This document shows positions 54,220 through 64,000 of a stretch of DNA of 64,000 nucleotides, one piece after another (within the stretch, counting starts at the first letter, position 1; the number at the start of each line of letters is the position of its first letter). Source of the DNA: Nitrospira sp. (GTDB taxonomy: Bacteria > Nitrospirota > Nitrospiria > Nitrospirales > Nitrospiraceae); assembly GCA_024330925.1 (NCBI GenBank), contig JANDJK010000001.1:1-64000 (forward strand), given 5' to 3'. The position numbers and the translations under genes are program-made. Under the pieces are notes generated by a model that searched no databases, was not told where the DNA came from, and saw only the letters and a list, made by a program, of their open reading frames with translations.

Positions 54220-55028
54220 CAGTGGGTATTCGGATGGTGATTCGATGGGGACTTGGGATTGGGGGCTGGGTGGGAGTACCAGCTCTGGTTAATGCCGCTG
54301 ATCGGGACAACCGGTTGACCGAACCGGGGAGTCTTCGGAACCTTCGCGATGTTTGTGCTGGATGACGGGTGGATGAGGCGACACCAGGCAGTGTGGATCG
54401 GTCAGTTGACCTTGTGAAAAAGGGGTGGTGGAGCAGCTCGAAAGAGGGTGGCGATCGATCACTGTTCGATGTGTGGGTTGTTGGAAAAAGCTCATGTCAT
54501 GTTTCGTCTTCATGCTGCTGAGTGAAAGCCTACTCAGCAATTGCTTTTGGGGTCGGCAGAGCAGGCAACTATCTTGAAGATGTCGATCTTATGTCAGGAT
54601 TGATCAAGAGGGCTGATGACGTATCGGGCTTTTCGGAGCGATGAAAGCTGACTTGTACGGGGAGCGTGATTCGGGTCCTAAACCCTTTGCGATTGTGATG
54701 CCGGTTAGAAAAAGCGCGGCGTGGTAGAGGGTGGAGGGGGGGAACGCGCGTGGCAATGATGTAAGAGCATACGGAGGCGTCGCGACCTGAGTGCAAGACA
54801 GTGAAACAGCAACTGGATCATTGCAGCAAGCTGGATGATCTGGATTCATTGCTTGTTTTGAAACGTTCAGGCTGGAAGGTTTTCACAGTCTGGTGCTGGC
54901 TTGGGCACAGGTCGAAGGATGTCGCTATGTGCCGCGGTTTGGCCAGCCGACTCTGATCGATGCTGTTAAGTTAGTGGATGAGGTGATCGAGGCGCTTGCC
55001 CAGGAGGATGGTTTGTGGAGGGGCGGAG

Positions 55029-55736
55029 ATGAATACAGTCGGTCCGATGTTGTATGAAGGAAAGGCCAAGAAGATTTTTGCCGCCGCCAGGCCAGATCAG
55101 ATCGTTCAGTACTTTAAAGATGATGCGACGGCGTTCAATGCCCAAAAGCGCGGTACGATTGTAGGCAAGGGAATTGTAAACAACAAGGTGTCGGCACGAT
55201 TGTTTCGCTTGCTGGAAGAGCAGGGTGTTCCCACGCATTTTCTTGAACGGCTCGGCGATCGAGAGATGCTGGCCAAGAAGGTGACGATCGTGCCGGTCGA
55301 GGTTGTCATCCGGAACGTGGTAGCCGGCAGTTTGGCCAAACGGTTGGGGTTGCGTGTCGGAGATGCCATTCGACCGGCGATTGTGGAGTTGTATTATAAA
55401 AATGATGCGCTGGGCGATCCGCTAGTCAACGACGATCATCTCCGTCTTCTTAATGTGGCGACACCGGGGGTCTTGCGCGAGTTAAGGGATCTGGCCCATC
55501 GCGTGAACAATGTCTTGCAGCCGTTCCTGGCGGAGCGAAAGATCCGATTGGTTGATTGCAAGTTGGAGTTTGGGGTGTATCACAACAAACTGATCCTCGC
55601 CGATGAAATTTCGCCGGATACCTGTCGTCTGTGGGATATGGTGACGGGTGATCCGCTAGACAAGGATCGGTTCCGGCAGGATTTGGGAAAGGTTGAAGAA
55701 TCCTATCAAGAGGTGATGAGGCGGGTTTGCGATTGA
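55029..55736 (+). CDS. purC: SAICAR synthetase
   Basis: MLYEGKAKKIFAAARPDQIVQYFKDDATAFNAQKRGTIVGKGIVNNKVSARLF...VDCKLEFGVYHNKLILADEISPDTCRLWD. Confidence 0.96.
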   Translation: MNTVGPMLYEGKAKKIFAAARPDQIVQYFKDDATAFNAQKRGTIVGKGIVNNKVSARLFRLLEEQGVPTHFLERLGDREMLAKKVTIVPVEVVIRNVVAGSLAKRLGLRVGDAIRPAIVELYYKNDALGDPLVNDDHLRLLNVATPGVLRELRDLAHRVNNVLQPFLAERKIRLVDCKLEFGVYHNKLILADEISPDTCRLWDMVTGDPLDKDRFRQDLGKVEESYQEVMRRVCD

Positions 55737-55824
55737 CCGAACGGCTCTTGCCGGGAGGGTGTCGGTACCGTTGGTCGGTGCACGACCGGCGGGTTTCTAT
55801 TTCTAAAGGAGATAAACGAGGGCG

Positions 55825-56040
55825 ATGCTGCGGGCCTATCTAAATTACGGTCTCCTTGTATCGGTGGTGATTTGGGGTGCCATCGTTGCGGTGATGGCGT
55901 ATCGCCTGGAGGACTCGCCATGGCGATGGGCGTTTGTCGCTCTGGTCTTTGCAGGGGGGGTGACTGTCGCCGTCATTGTGTGGATCAAAAAGTATGTGGA
56001 TCAGCAGATGCAATCGTCCGAGCGGAGGCACGGGAAGTGA
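55825..56040 (+). CDS. Small two-TM membrane protein, translationally coupled to purS
   Basis: LRAYLNYGLLVSVVIWGAIVAVMAYRLEDSPWRWAFVALVFAGGVTVAVIVWIKKYVDQQMQ; TGA overlaps purS GTG. Confidence 0.7.
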   Translation: MLRAYLNYGLLVSVVIWGAIVAVMAYRLEDSPWRWAFVALVFAGGVTVAVIVWIKKYVDQQMQSSERRHGK

Positions 56041-56276
56041 AAGCTAAGATACATGTGATGCTGAAACAGGGAATTTTGGATCCGCAGGGTAAGGCTGTTG
56101 AACAAGCATTGATTGCTCTCGGGTTCAGAAATGCGGCGAATGTGCGGATCGGGAAATACATGGAGTTGGATCTGGACGAGCAAGATCGGGCCAGGGCTGA
56201 GGCCGAGGTGAAGTCGATGTGTGAGCAGTTGTTGGCCAACCCGATCATCGAAGAGTATCGGTTTGACCTCGCGTGA
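56037..56276 (+). CDS. purS: FGAM synthase subunit PurS
   Basis: VKAKIHVMLKQGILDPQGKAVEQALIALGFRNAANVRIGKYMELDLDE; GTG start. Confidence 0.95.
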   Translation: MKAKIHVMLKQGILDPQGKAVEQALIALGFRNAANVRIGKYMELDLDEQDRARAEAEVKSMCEQLLANPIIEEYRFDLA

Positions 56277-56368
56277 GCCGTGACTGTGGTTGGCGGAGAA
56301 GTTCAGGAGAACGGGGCAATCTCAGGGGACAGCGTTCAATGGCAACATAAGGGCGGAGCGATCAATCG

Positions 56369-57100
56369 ATGAATCTTGGGGTGGTTGTCTTTCCTGGTAG
56401 CAACTGTGACCGAGATTGCCAGTATGTGTTTCGGGATATCTTGGGACAGGATGTGACCATGGTCTGGCACAAGGAGCGATCCGTTGCCGGGCTAGACGCG
56501 ATTGTGCTGCCAGGAGGGTTTTCCTATGGCGACTATCTACGAACTGGTGCGATCGCACGGTTCTCACCGGTGATGGCGGCGGTCAAGGAGTTTGCCGAGG
56601 AAGGTGGGATCGTGCTCGGGATCTGCAACGGGTTTCAGATTTTGCTCGAGGCGGGGCTGCTTCCGGGGGCCATGTTGCGCAATGAGTCATTACATTTCGT
56701 CTGTCGAGACGTTTGCATCACGGTTGATAATGCGGCCACCCCCTTCACCTGCCTGTGCGAGCCTGGGCAGGTGCTCACCATTCCCATTGCTCATGCAGAC
56801 GGCAGTTATTATGCCGATCCAGTCACGGTGGCCTCGCTCAAGGCCAATGCCCAAATCGTGTTTCGCTATTGCATGCCAGATGGCCGTGTGACCAGGGAGG
56901 CCAATCCCAATGGGTCGTTGGAGAACATTGCTGGTATCTGCAACGCCGCTGGCAATGTGCTCGGTATGATGCCCCATCCGGAACGGTGTGCAGAGTCTCT
57001 GTTGGGTCATCAGGATGGAAGGGTGATTCTTGCATCGTTGGTCGAGTCGCTTGTACACCAACGCCTGCGGAAGCAAGAGCTGCTGTCGCAGCTCCCATGA
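56369..57100 (+). CDS. purQ: FGAM synthase subunit PurQ
   Basis: [21 protein letters not shown]...[23 protein letters not shown]...[20 protein letters not shown]. Confidence 0.97.
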   Translation: MNLGVVVFPGSNCDRDCQYVFRDILGQDVTMVWHKERSVAGLDAIVLPGGFSYGDYLRTGAIARFSPVMAAVKEFAEEGGIVLGICNGFQILLEAGLLPGAMLRNESLHFVCRDVCITVDNAATPFTCLCEPGQVLTIPIAHADGSYYADPVTVASLKANAQIVFRYCMPDGRVTREANPNGSLENIAGICNAAGNVLGMMPHPERCAESLLGHQDGRVILASLVESLVHQRLRKQELLSQLP

Positions 57101-57307
57101 GCACTCAGCGATACCGTCTCTCCGGCGGTTCCCTCTACACCCTAAACGGATTCTGCTGAGGAGCGGCAGTGTCTGCGAATGCGGCAAAAGACGGATTGAA
57201 GATGAAAAGTGGATCACGGTAAAGTGATGGGGAGCTATTGTGCGCTCGGTGTCATCGTTCACAATTATCGGTAATATCTATCCATACACAGCATAAAGGA
57301 GGCTGCA

Positions 57308-57643
57308 ATGAAGGGTTTTGGTGTTGCAATGGTAATAACGGGGTTGTTGGCCGTAGTGTCGAGTGGGAATGTGTGGGCGGCGACGGATGATGGAAGCAAA
57401 ATCATTATCAAGAGCCCAACCCAGGGGGAAAAGGTGGGCAGTGATGTCGAGATCGTCTACGAGTTGATCAAAGGCAGGGAGGCGACTCATGCCCATTGTT
57501 TTGTGGACGGAGAGTATCAAAAGGGCTGGACGGGAACAGTGAAGGGGCTGTCTCGCGGAACGCATGAGATCAAAGTTGTGGCAGCGGATAAAGATCATCA
57601 GTCATTGGCCGCTGAAGCTTCTGTCATAGTAGAAGTGGAGTAA
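57308..57643 (+). CDS. Exported Ig-like/DUF-type protein
   Basis: Signal peptide; IKSPTQGEKVGSDVEIVYELIKGREATHAHCFVDGEYQKGWTGTVKGLSRGTHEIKVVAADKDH. Confidence 0.7.
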   Translation: MKGFGVAMVITGLLAVVSSGNVWAATDDGSKIIIKSPTQGEKVGSDVEIVYELIKGREATHAHCFVDGEYQKGWTGTVKGLSRGTHEIKVVAADKDHQSLAAEASVIVEVE

Positions 57644-57826
57644 TGACTCGGCCTCGTTGCCAGATGCCTCAAGAGGGACCGGTGGGGCATTTGCCGCCTT
57701 GCCGGTCCATTTCTTGTGTGCCACGGCGAGGGGAGGAGTTGTCCCTCGTGATGTTGGCGTGGACAGAGACGACTACCGTTCAGGTGTCCGCTTCCGCATC
57801 CTTTGTGTGATCGAAGTCGGTGTCCT

Positions 57827-60064
57827 ATGCCGCTCATCACCGACGAGCTCATCGCCCAGCACAACCTCACCCGTGAAGAATATCAACAGATCGTCACCAT
57901 CCTGGGGCGTGAGCCCACCCTGACGGAATTGGGTATGTTTTCCGTCATGTGGTCCGAACATTGTTCCTATAAAAGCTCGCGCGTTCATTTGAAGAAATTG
58001 CCCACAACTGGTCCGCGTGTGGTGCAGGGGCCGGGCGAAAATGCCGGCGCAGTGGACATCGGCGGCGGCCTGTGCCTCGTGTTTAAAATGGAATCCCACA
58101 ACCATCCGTCGTTCATCGAGCCTTATCAGGGGGCTGCCACGGGAGTCGGAGGAATCTTACGCGATATCTTCACGATGGGTGCCAGGCCGATCGCGTTGCT
58201 TGATTCGCTTCGGTTTGGGGAATTGCACACGGCTCAGAATCGGCGCTTGATGAGGGGAGTGGTTGCCGGCATCGCCGGTTACGGCAATTGTATGGGGGTG
58301 CCGACGGTGGGGGGTGAGGTCGTGTTCAATGACATCTATTCTTTCAATCCCCTGGTCAACGTAATGTGCCTGGGCCTTGCCGAAAAGGATAAGCTTTTTC
58401 GTGGGACTGCGGCGGGTATTGGCAATCCGGTGATTTATGTTGGGTCGAAGACTGGACGTGATGGCATTCATGGGGCGACGATGGCCTCCGATTCGTTTGA
58501 TGACGAGGCGGAGCGCAAACGTCCTACCGTGCAAGTGGGGGACCCGTTTCAAGAGAAACTGCTGCTCGAAGCCTGTCTCGAGATGATGGCGGCTGGACTG
58601 TTGACAGGGATTCAGGACATGGGCGCAGCCGGGCTCACCAGTTCATCTTGTGAAATGGCTTCTCGGGCAGGGACGGGTATCGAGTTAGAATTGAGCCGCG
58701 TGCCGCGACGCGAACCCCACATGACCCCTTATGAAGTGATGTTGTCCGAGTCCCAAGAACGGATGTTGCTGGTGGCGAAGGCTGGCAAAGAAGCGGAGTG
58801 CCTCGCCATTTGCCGAAAATGGGATGTGGATGTCGCGGTGATCGGGCGGGTCACGGACGACGGAATCCTACGTGTCTTGGATCATGGCGCGGTGGTAGCG
58901 GAAATTCCAGCCAAAGCCCTTGCTGAGGAGGGGCCACGGTATGATCGTCCCTTTGCGCCGCCGGCCTACCAGGAGCTCCTGACAAATTTGAATTACGACA
59001 TCATTCCAGATGTCAAGGATGCCAATGCCGCGTTGTTGTCGTTGTTGGAATCGCCGACGATTGCCAGCAAACGCTGGGTCTATGAGCAGTATGATCATAT
59101 GGTCCAAACCAACACGGTTGTTCGTCCAGGATCAGATGCAGCGGTGCTGCGCATTAAGGGGACTGACAAAGCGGTGGCAGCGACGATCGATTGTAATAGC
59201 CGCTACTGTTTGTTGAACCCGTATGAAGGAGCGCGGATCGCGGTAGCCGAGGCGGCTCGTAATCTGGTTTGTTCGGGAGCCGAGCCGATTGGTCTGACCG
59301 ATTGTTTGAATTTCGGGAATCCCGAACGACCGGATATCATGTGGCAGTTTGTGATGGCTGTTGAAGGACTGGCGGATGCTTGCGAAGCTCTCAAGATTCC
59401 GGTCGTCAGTGGTAACGTGAGCTTTTACAATGAAACAAAGGGTCTGTCGATTTATCCGACGCCGATGGTAGGCATGGTGGGCTTGCTTGATCGGGCTGAT
59501 CGAGCGATGACCCAGTGGTTCAAAGAGGAAGGCGACGATATTATTCTGCTTGGAACGACGAGAGAAGAGCTCGGCGGGTCCGAATATTTAAAAATCCTAC
59601 ACAACCGAGAACAAGGGGTGCCGCCCTTTCTTAGCCTAGAGGCGGAACGAGCGCTTCATGACTGCGTATTGAATTTGATTCGTGAGGGACAGGTGCAGTC
59701 GGCACATGATTGTTCTGACGGTGGGGTGGCTGTGGCGCTAGCAGAAAGTTGTCTGTCGGGTCCTGGCCGTCGCCTTGGGGCGACGGTGCGATTGACGAGG
59801 GGGCGGTTGCGCAAGGACGCTGTCCTTTTTGGTGAGAGTCAATCCAGAGTGCTCGTCTCGGCCAAGCCGGCCCATCGGCGTGCGATTCTTGATGCGGCGG
59901 AAGCGCACGCCGTCCCTGCAGCAGTCATTGGTACGGTGGGCGGTGATCGTCTGGTGATCTCGCTTGCCGACGAACGTTCGGACGATACGGTTATTAATCT
60001 GTCCTTGTCCACGTTGTACGACCGGTGGGCCTGCTCCCTTGAACGGCTGGTCAACCAGGCGTAG
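57827..60064 (+). CDS. purL: FGAM synthase subunit PurL
   Basis: [29 protein letters not shown]...[47 protein letters not shown]. Confidence 0.97.
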   Translation: MPLITDELIAQHNLTREEYQQIVTILGREPTLTELGMFSVMWSEHCSYKSSRVHLKKLPTTGPRVVQGPGENAGAVDIGGGLCLVFKMESHNHPSFIEPYQGAATGVGGILRDIFTMGARPIALLDSLRFGELHTAQNRRLMRGVVAGIAGYGNCMGVPTVGGEVVFNDIYSFNPLVNVMCLGLAEKDKLFRGTAAGIGNPVIYVGSKTGRDGIHGATMASDSFDDEAERKRPTVQVGDPFQEKLLLEACLEMMAAGLLTGIQDMGAAGLTSSSCEMASRAGTGIELELSRVPRREPHMTPYEVMLSESQERMLLVAKAGKEAECLAICRKWDVDVAVIGRVTDDGILRVLDHGAVVAEIPAKALAEEGPRYDRPFAPPAYQELLTNLNYDIIPDVKDANAALLSLLESPTIASKRWVYEQYDHMVQTNTVVRPGSDAAVLRIKGTDKAVAATIDCNSRYCLLNPYEGARIAVAEAARNLVCSGAEPIGLTDCLNFGNPERPDIMWQFVMAVEGLADACEALKIPVVSGNVSFYNETKGLSIYPTPMVGMVGLLDRADRAMTQWFKEEGDDIILLGTTREELGGSEYLKILHNREQGVPPFLSLEAERALHDCVLNLIREGQVQSAHDCSDGGVAVALAESCLSGPGRRLGATVRLTRGRLRKDAVLFGESQSRVLVSAKPAHRRAILDAAEAHAVPAAVIGTVGGDRLVISLADERSDDTVINLSLSTLYDRWACSLERLVNQA

Positions 60065-60091
60065 GAGGTAGGCTGAGCAGGGGTTCCGATT

Positions 60092-61588
60092 GTGGAGAGA
60101 AGGTTACAGGTGTGTCACACCAAGAAGCCATTGCCGGTCGTGTCGTACGGCTCTTTCCGCCGCGGGACGGACGAGGGGGACAAATTGCACGACGAATGCG
60201 CCGTTTTCGGCGTATTCGGCCATGAGGAGGCTGCTAACCTTACCTATTTGGGGCTATACGCTCTTCAGCATCGCGGGCAAGAAGCGTCAGGGATCGTCTC
60301 CGGCGACGGTGAACAGTTCTTCATCCACAAGGGCTTGGGACTCGTTGCCGATCTCTACGATAAATCGATTCTGGATAAACTCCCCGGCCACATGGCGATC
60401 GGGCATAACCGCTATTCTACGGCGGGGGGCAACGATCTGAAAAATGTCCAACCGTTAACCGTCAACTTTGCGCTGGGCAATCTGGCGCTAGCGCACAATG
60501 GCAACTTGATCAATGCGCAGATGTTGCGCAACGAGCTCGAAGCCTATGGCGCAATTTTTCAATCTACTTCCGACAGTGAGGTCATCATTCACTTAATTGC
60601 CCACTCCAAGGCCGATTCCTTCCTCGCGCGGGTTATTGATGCTCTGAGTAGAGTCCGCGGTGCCTTCTCAATTGTGTTGTTGACAGATCACGGTTTGATT
60701 GCTGCGCGTGATCCCTATGGACTGCGCCCCCTGTGTCTAGGGAGGCTTCGGAGCAGTTGGGTTGTAGCATCAGAGACCTGTGCGTTTGATCTCCTGGACG
60801 CTGATTATGTGCGGGAAATTGACCCGGGCGAGTTGATCCTGATCAGTGAGCAGGGGCTAGAAAGTTATCGACCTTTTCCGGCAGTGGAGCCGGCCATGTG
60901 TGTATTCGAATATGTGTACTTCGCCCGACCGGACAGCAGGATTTTTGGGGGGGAGACGGTGTATACCATCCGCAAGGCAATGGGACGTCAATTGGCGCAA
61001 GAATCCTGGGTGCCGGCCGATGTCGTCATCCCGGTTCCGGATTCGGGCGTTCCGGCCGCTTTGGGATACGCCGAGGGCGGGGGCATTCGCTTCGAAACAG
61101 GCCTGATTCGCAACCATTATGTTGGGCGGACCTTCATCGAGCCCGAACAGTCGATTCGACACTTTGGAGTCAAAGTCAAATTGAACGCCATTTCCGAAGT
61201 GTTGCGTGGCAAACGTGTGGTGGTGGTAGATGATTCACTGGTGCGCGGAACGACCAGCCGGAAAATTGTGAAAATGATCCGTCAGGCCGGTGCACGGGAA
61301 GTCCATATGCGGATCAGCTCTCCTCCCATCATCTCGCCTTGCTTCTATGGCATTGATACACCGACCAAGAGAGAACTGGTGGCGTCGGATCATTCGATGG
61401 AGGAAATCCGCAAATACATTACCGCCGATAGTTTGGCCTACCTAAGCATCGAAGGGATGCTCAAGGCGGTCCCAGGCAGTTCCAACCGGTACTGTACAGC
61501 CTGTTTTACGGAGCGGTATCCCATTCCGTTTACCCGTGCCGAGGAGATCCAACTGAGGCTGTTCGAAGGTTCCCACGGTTCCCGCTGA
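60092..61588 (+). CDS. purF: Amidophosphoribosyltransferase
   Basis: [41 protein letters not shown]-terminal Cys residues as in Fe-S type PurF; start uncertain. Confidence 0.96.
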   Translation: MERRLQVCHTKKPLPVVSYGSFRRGTDEGDKLHDECAVFGVFGHEEAANLTYLGLYALQHRGQEASGIVSGDGEQFFIHKGLGLVADLYDKSILDKLPGHMAIGHNRYSTAGGNDLKNVQPLTVNFALGNLALAHNGNLINAQMLRNELEAYGAIFQSTSDSEVIIHLIAHSKADSFLARVIDALSRVRGAFSIVLLTDHGLIAARDPYGLRPLCLGRLRSSWVVASETCAFDLLDADYVREIDPGELILISEQGLESYRPFPAVEPAMCVFEYVYFARPDSRIFGGETVYTIRKAMGRQLAQESWVPADVVIPVPDSGVPAALGYAEGGGIRFETGLIRNHYVGRTFIEPEQSIRHFGVKVKLNAISEVLRGKRVVVVDDSLVRGTTSRKIVKMIRQAGAREVHMRISSPPIISPCFYGIDTPTKRELVASDHSMEEIRKYITADSLAYLSIEGMLKAVPGSSNRYCTACFTERYPIPFTRAEEIQLRLFEGSHGSR

Positions 61589-61621
61589 AGCACGATCCCA
61601 TTCTCGCGTTCCCGTTACAAA

Positions 61622-61935
61622 ATGTCAGTTGTGGTGGATGGGTCTTCCGGAAAGGGGTTGCTGAGAGACCTGACCATTAGCGGTCGTGCCATGCAGAGTG
61701 TGGTTCCGTTGGCTGTAGTGATACCGCCCGCCTGCTGGAGTAAGCAACCGTTGCTCGTCCCCCAATCGTTATTTGGTGGGGCATCATCCGCTGAGAGCCA
61801 GCAAACCGATACAGAGGTGAATTCCTCCAATTCGAGGGAGATGCCAAACAGCAGCTGAAGGACTGGTTCAAGCAGTGCAATAGTTCGTTCATTCAGTGGG
61901 GGATTGATCGACCGTTTCCTCTGCAGATCTCATCC
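61622..61935 (+). pseudogene. Frameshifted PilZ-domain remnant
   Basis: SSGKGLLRDLTISGRAMQSVVPLAVVI in one frame, continuing as YRGEFLQFEGDAKQQLKDWFKQCN in another. Confidence 0.55.
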
Positions 61936-62114
61936 GGTTGCTCCCTCAAAAAATGCCATGCTACGATGCCTTGCCTGGGTGGTTGGATGGCCTGTCGTCC
62001 ACGAGGGCTTCAGAAGGCTCATGCGGTGCTCCTCGATCGATTGCCCATTGGCTCGATGGCTGTGGGTAGGAGGAGGCATGCCGTACGGAGAGGTGGCGGA
62101 GGAGTACAAGACCA

Positions 62115-62384
62115 ATGAATGAGATGATAGATGAGATGGAAGAAGGGAAACGAATGTTGCTAGAAATGGTCAAAAGTATGGACGCCACCGTGCAAGTGGT
62201 GATCCCTGTTGCCCCGTCGAACAGCCGATTCCTGATTGCGTTGACGAAAGGATTGAACCGCCAGTTTATCACCCTGTCGGAGGACGATATTTTGGATTTG
62301 CCAGCCGATGCCAAGGTTCGTGCGAACGTGACGAAGGTGCTGAACGAGGCGATGACTGCGCTCGAGACACGGCAAAGTGGTTGA
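62115..62384 (+). CDS. Conserved-looking hypothetical protein (89 aa)
   Basis: Coherent ORF; ATGA overlap with downstream ORF. Confidence 0.65.
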   Translation: MNEMIDEMEEGKRMLLEMVKSMDATVQVVIPVAPSNSRFLIALTKGLNRQFITLSEDDILDLPADAKVRANVTKVLNEAMTALETRQSG

Positions 62385-63016
62385 TGACACCAAAAAACAA
62401 GAGTGGTTGCGCGATGAAACACCTTTTTCCCGGCATCTGGCAGTGGTCGTGGTTTTCTCAGGAGAAACAACTTGATTTTAACGGGCTGTATCTCGAGCTC
62501 GAGGGACAAGCTGTGGTGGTAGATCCGCCCCCCTTGACGGAGGAGGCGCGGGCAGTCATAGGTCGCCGGGGGACGGTCGATGCCTTGCTTATTACGAATC
62601 GCGATCATGTTCGCGAGGCTGACGCCTTCCGACGGGAATTTGGAGCTCGGCTCTTCGTTCCCGCTCATGATGCAGCCGCCATCGAGGTTACGCCCGACGC
62701 TACATACAAGGATGGTGAGAGAGTGCCTGGTGGTCTCTTTGTGGTAGGACTCTCGGATCAAAAATCACCGGGGGAATCGGCGTTCTTGCTTATGCGAGGG
62801 CGGGGGGTGCTGATTGTAGGCGATGCCCTGATCGGGAAGCCACCAGGCGGCGTCAGCATGTTGCCCGCTGACAAGTATGCTGACACAAACAAGGCCAAAG
62901 AAGGCCTTCGCCGTCTGCTCCAATACGAATTTGATAGTTTGCTGGTGGGCGATGGGGTGTCCATTCTTACCGGTGCGCAGGAGATCGTCCAGCGTTTTCT
63001 CCAAGGAACACCCTGA
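62381..63016 (+). CDS. Metallo-beta-lactamase-fold protein with degenerate metal site
   Basis: LYLELEGQAVVVDPPPLTEEARAVI...DALLITNRDHVREADAFRREFGARLFVPAHDAA...GRGVLIVGDALIG; start may be 62414. Confidence 0.65.
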   Translation: MMTPKNKSGCAMKHLFPGIWQWSWFSQEKQLDFNGLYLELEGQAVVVDPPPLTEEARAVIGRRGTVDALLITNRDHVREADAFRREFGARLFVPAHDAAAIEVTPDATYKDGERVPGGLFVVGLSDQKSPGESAFLLMRGRGVLIVGDALIGKPPGGVSMLPADKYADTNKAKEGLRRLLQYEFDSLLVGDGVSILTGAQEIVQRFLQGTP

Positions 63017-63129
63017 CGGCCCTGGCGCGGATTCTCGGAACAACTGATCTGAATAGGCGACGACCGTTTCCCCGAGGACTCTATGCAGAAGCCTAGGTTT
63101 GTTATATCAAGACTCTGGAATGCGATCAG

Positions 63130-63824
63130 TTGAGCGGTGATCGACGAGCCTTGGCTGCGACACTGGGCACGGGGGGAACTTCTGTGCTGTTAGCGGACGA
63201 CGGGAAGCCATCCGGTTTTTGTAAAGAGGTCCTAGACCGACAAAAGACCTTTGGCGATGAGTGGGGGATCGGGATCACGCTCGCCCATTTAGGAAATTTG
63301 AAAGCCGACGCTAAAGAATAAGACCAGGCGTGTGCCTAGTATTGAGAGGCGTGGAACCTTTTTGTACAGACGGGCGATGGAGCCGCGCAAGTGGTGCTCT
63401 TGTCCGATCTCGGAGTTGTGGCGCACGAGACCAGTCGATTTGATGAAGCCGGGCATGAACGGTGGTTGGTGATCGCCAGGTGAGTGGAAGCGGGGGAGAA
63501 TAGCTGGTGCCTGGCATATGCCGGTGCGAACCTTGTCGAGCCCTCCAACGGTATGACGAGGCTATGGCCTGTTGTCGCACCAGTCAATTGATTGCCGAAC
63601 GATCACAGGACGAACTCCAGGGAGAGGAGCCCGCTATGTGCTGGCCCAGTGTTACGGGGGGTGGTCGATGGAGCGAAGCTCCCTCACTGCTTGAGCAGGT
63701 CGTGGAACTGGATCGCAAATATGGGGTGCCCAGGCTGGATAAAAATGTGCCCCGACTGGCAGCTTTGCGGGCTCGTATGGCAGAAGACGATAATCGACAC
63801 TCATCCCTTGGAGCTTACTCGTAG
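63130..63824 (+). pseudogene. Decayed TPR-repeat protein gene
   Basis: TPR-like fragments in different frames: CKEVLDRQKTFGDEWGIGITLAHLGNLKAD, VVLLSDLGVVAHETSRFDEAGHE, LLEQVVELDRKYGVPRLDKNVPRLAALRARMAED; intervening stops. Confidence 0.5.
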
Positions 63825-63833
63825 AGCATACGT

Positions 63834-64000
63834 ATGATTGAGCAGCCGATCTCGGCTTGGACCCGATTACGCACTTCGTTGACAGAGGCTTTTCCCCAAA
63901 TGTCTGAGCTGGAGGCCGGCGGTCCTCTGCTGATGGAGTTAGGCACCGATGGCTGGTTGTTGGAGGTAAAACCAGAAGGAGCCGTAGTCTGCCAGTATGG
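63834..64000 (+). CDS. Hypothetical protein, 3' truncated by window
   Basis: Open frame MIEQPISAWTRLRTSLTEAFPQMSELEAGGPLLMELGTDGWLLEVKPEGAVVCQY. Confidence 0.5.
   Translation, partial: MIEQPISAWTRLRTSLTEAFPQMSELEAGGPLLMELGTDGWLLEVKPEGAVVCQY

Overview
The window is bacterial chromosomal DNA, with content suggesting Nitrospirota/Nitrospira-like (inferred from protein character, no database search). It opens inside rpoC and runs through a long colinear translation locus (rpsL-rpsG-fusA-tuf-S10-spc-alpha operons to rplQ). Then follow lptC-lptA-lptB-rpoN-hpf-rapZ, a pilMNOPQ type IV pilus locus, aroB, nadE, glnB-glnA, a CBS-domain/decayed accessory stretch (about 38.5-42.8 kb), a divergent pair of GlnE-like genes, groEL-groES-rpoH, ribBA-ribH-nusB, and a purine cluster (purB, purC, purS, purQ, purL, purF). 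The last part has a decayed PilZ gene, a degenerate MBL-fold protein and a decayed TPR gene. No rRNA, tRNA, CRISPR array, IS element or prophage was recognised. Main items for a second look: (1) glutamine synthetase adenylyl-removase and adenylyl-transferase halves encoded by two divergent genes, the transferase half carrying a GlnD-like tandem ACT region, near a glnB-glnA pair that keeps both modification tyrosines; (2) an EF-Tu with a strongly divergent, longer switch I region; (3) a sharp codon-usage mosaic in the same tuf gene; (4) a perfect 14-bp inverted repeat inside rpsS; (5) a promoter plus Shine-Dalgarno preceded 25-codon leader ORF upstream of pilM. All homology calls come from reading protein sequence by eye.
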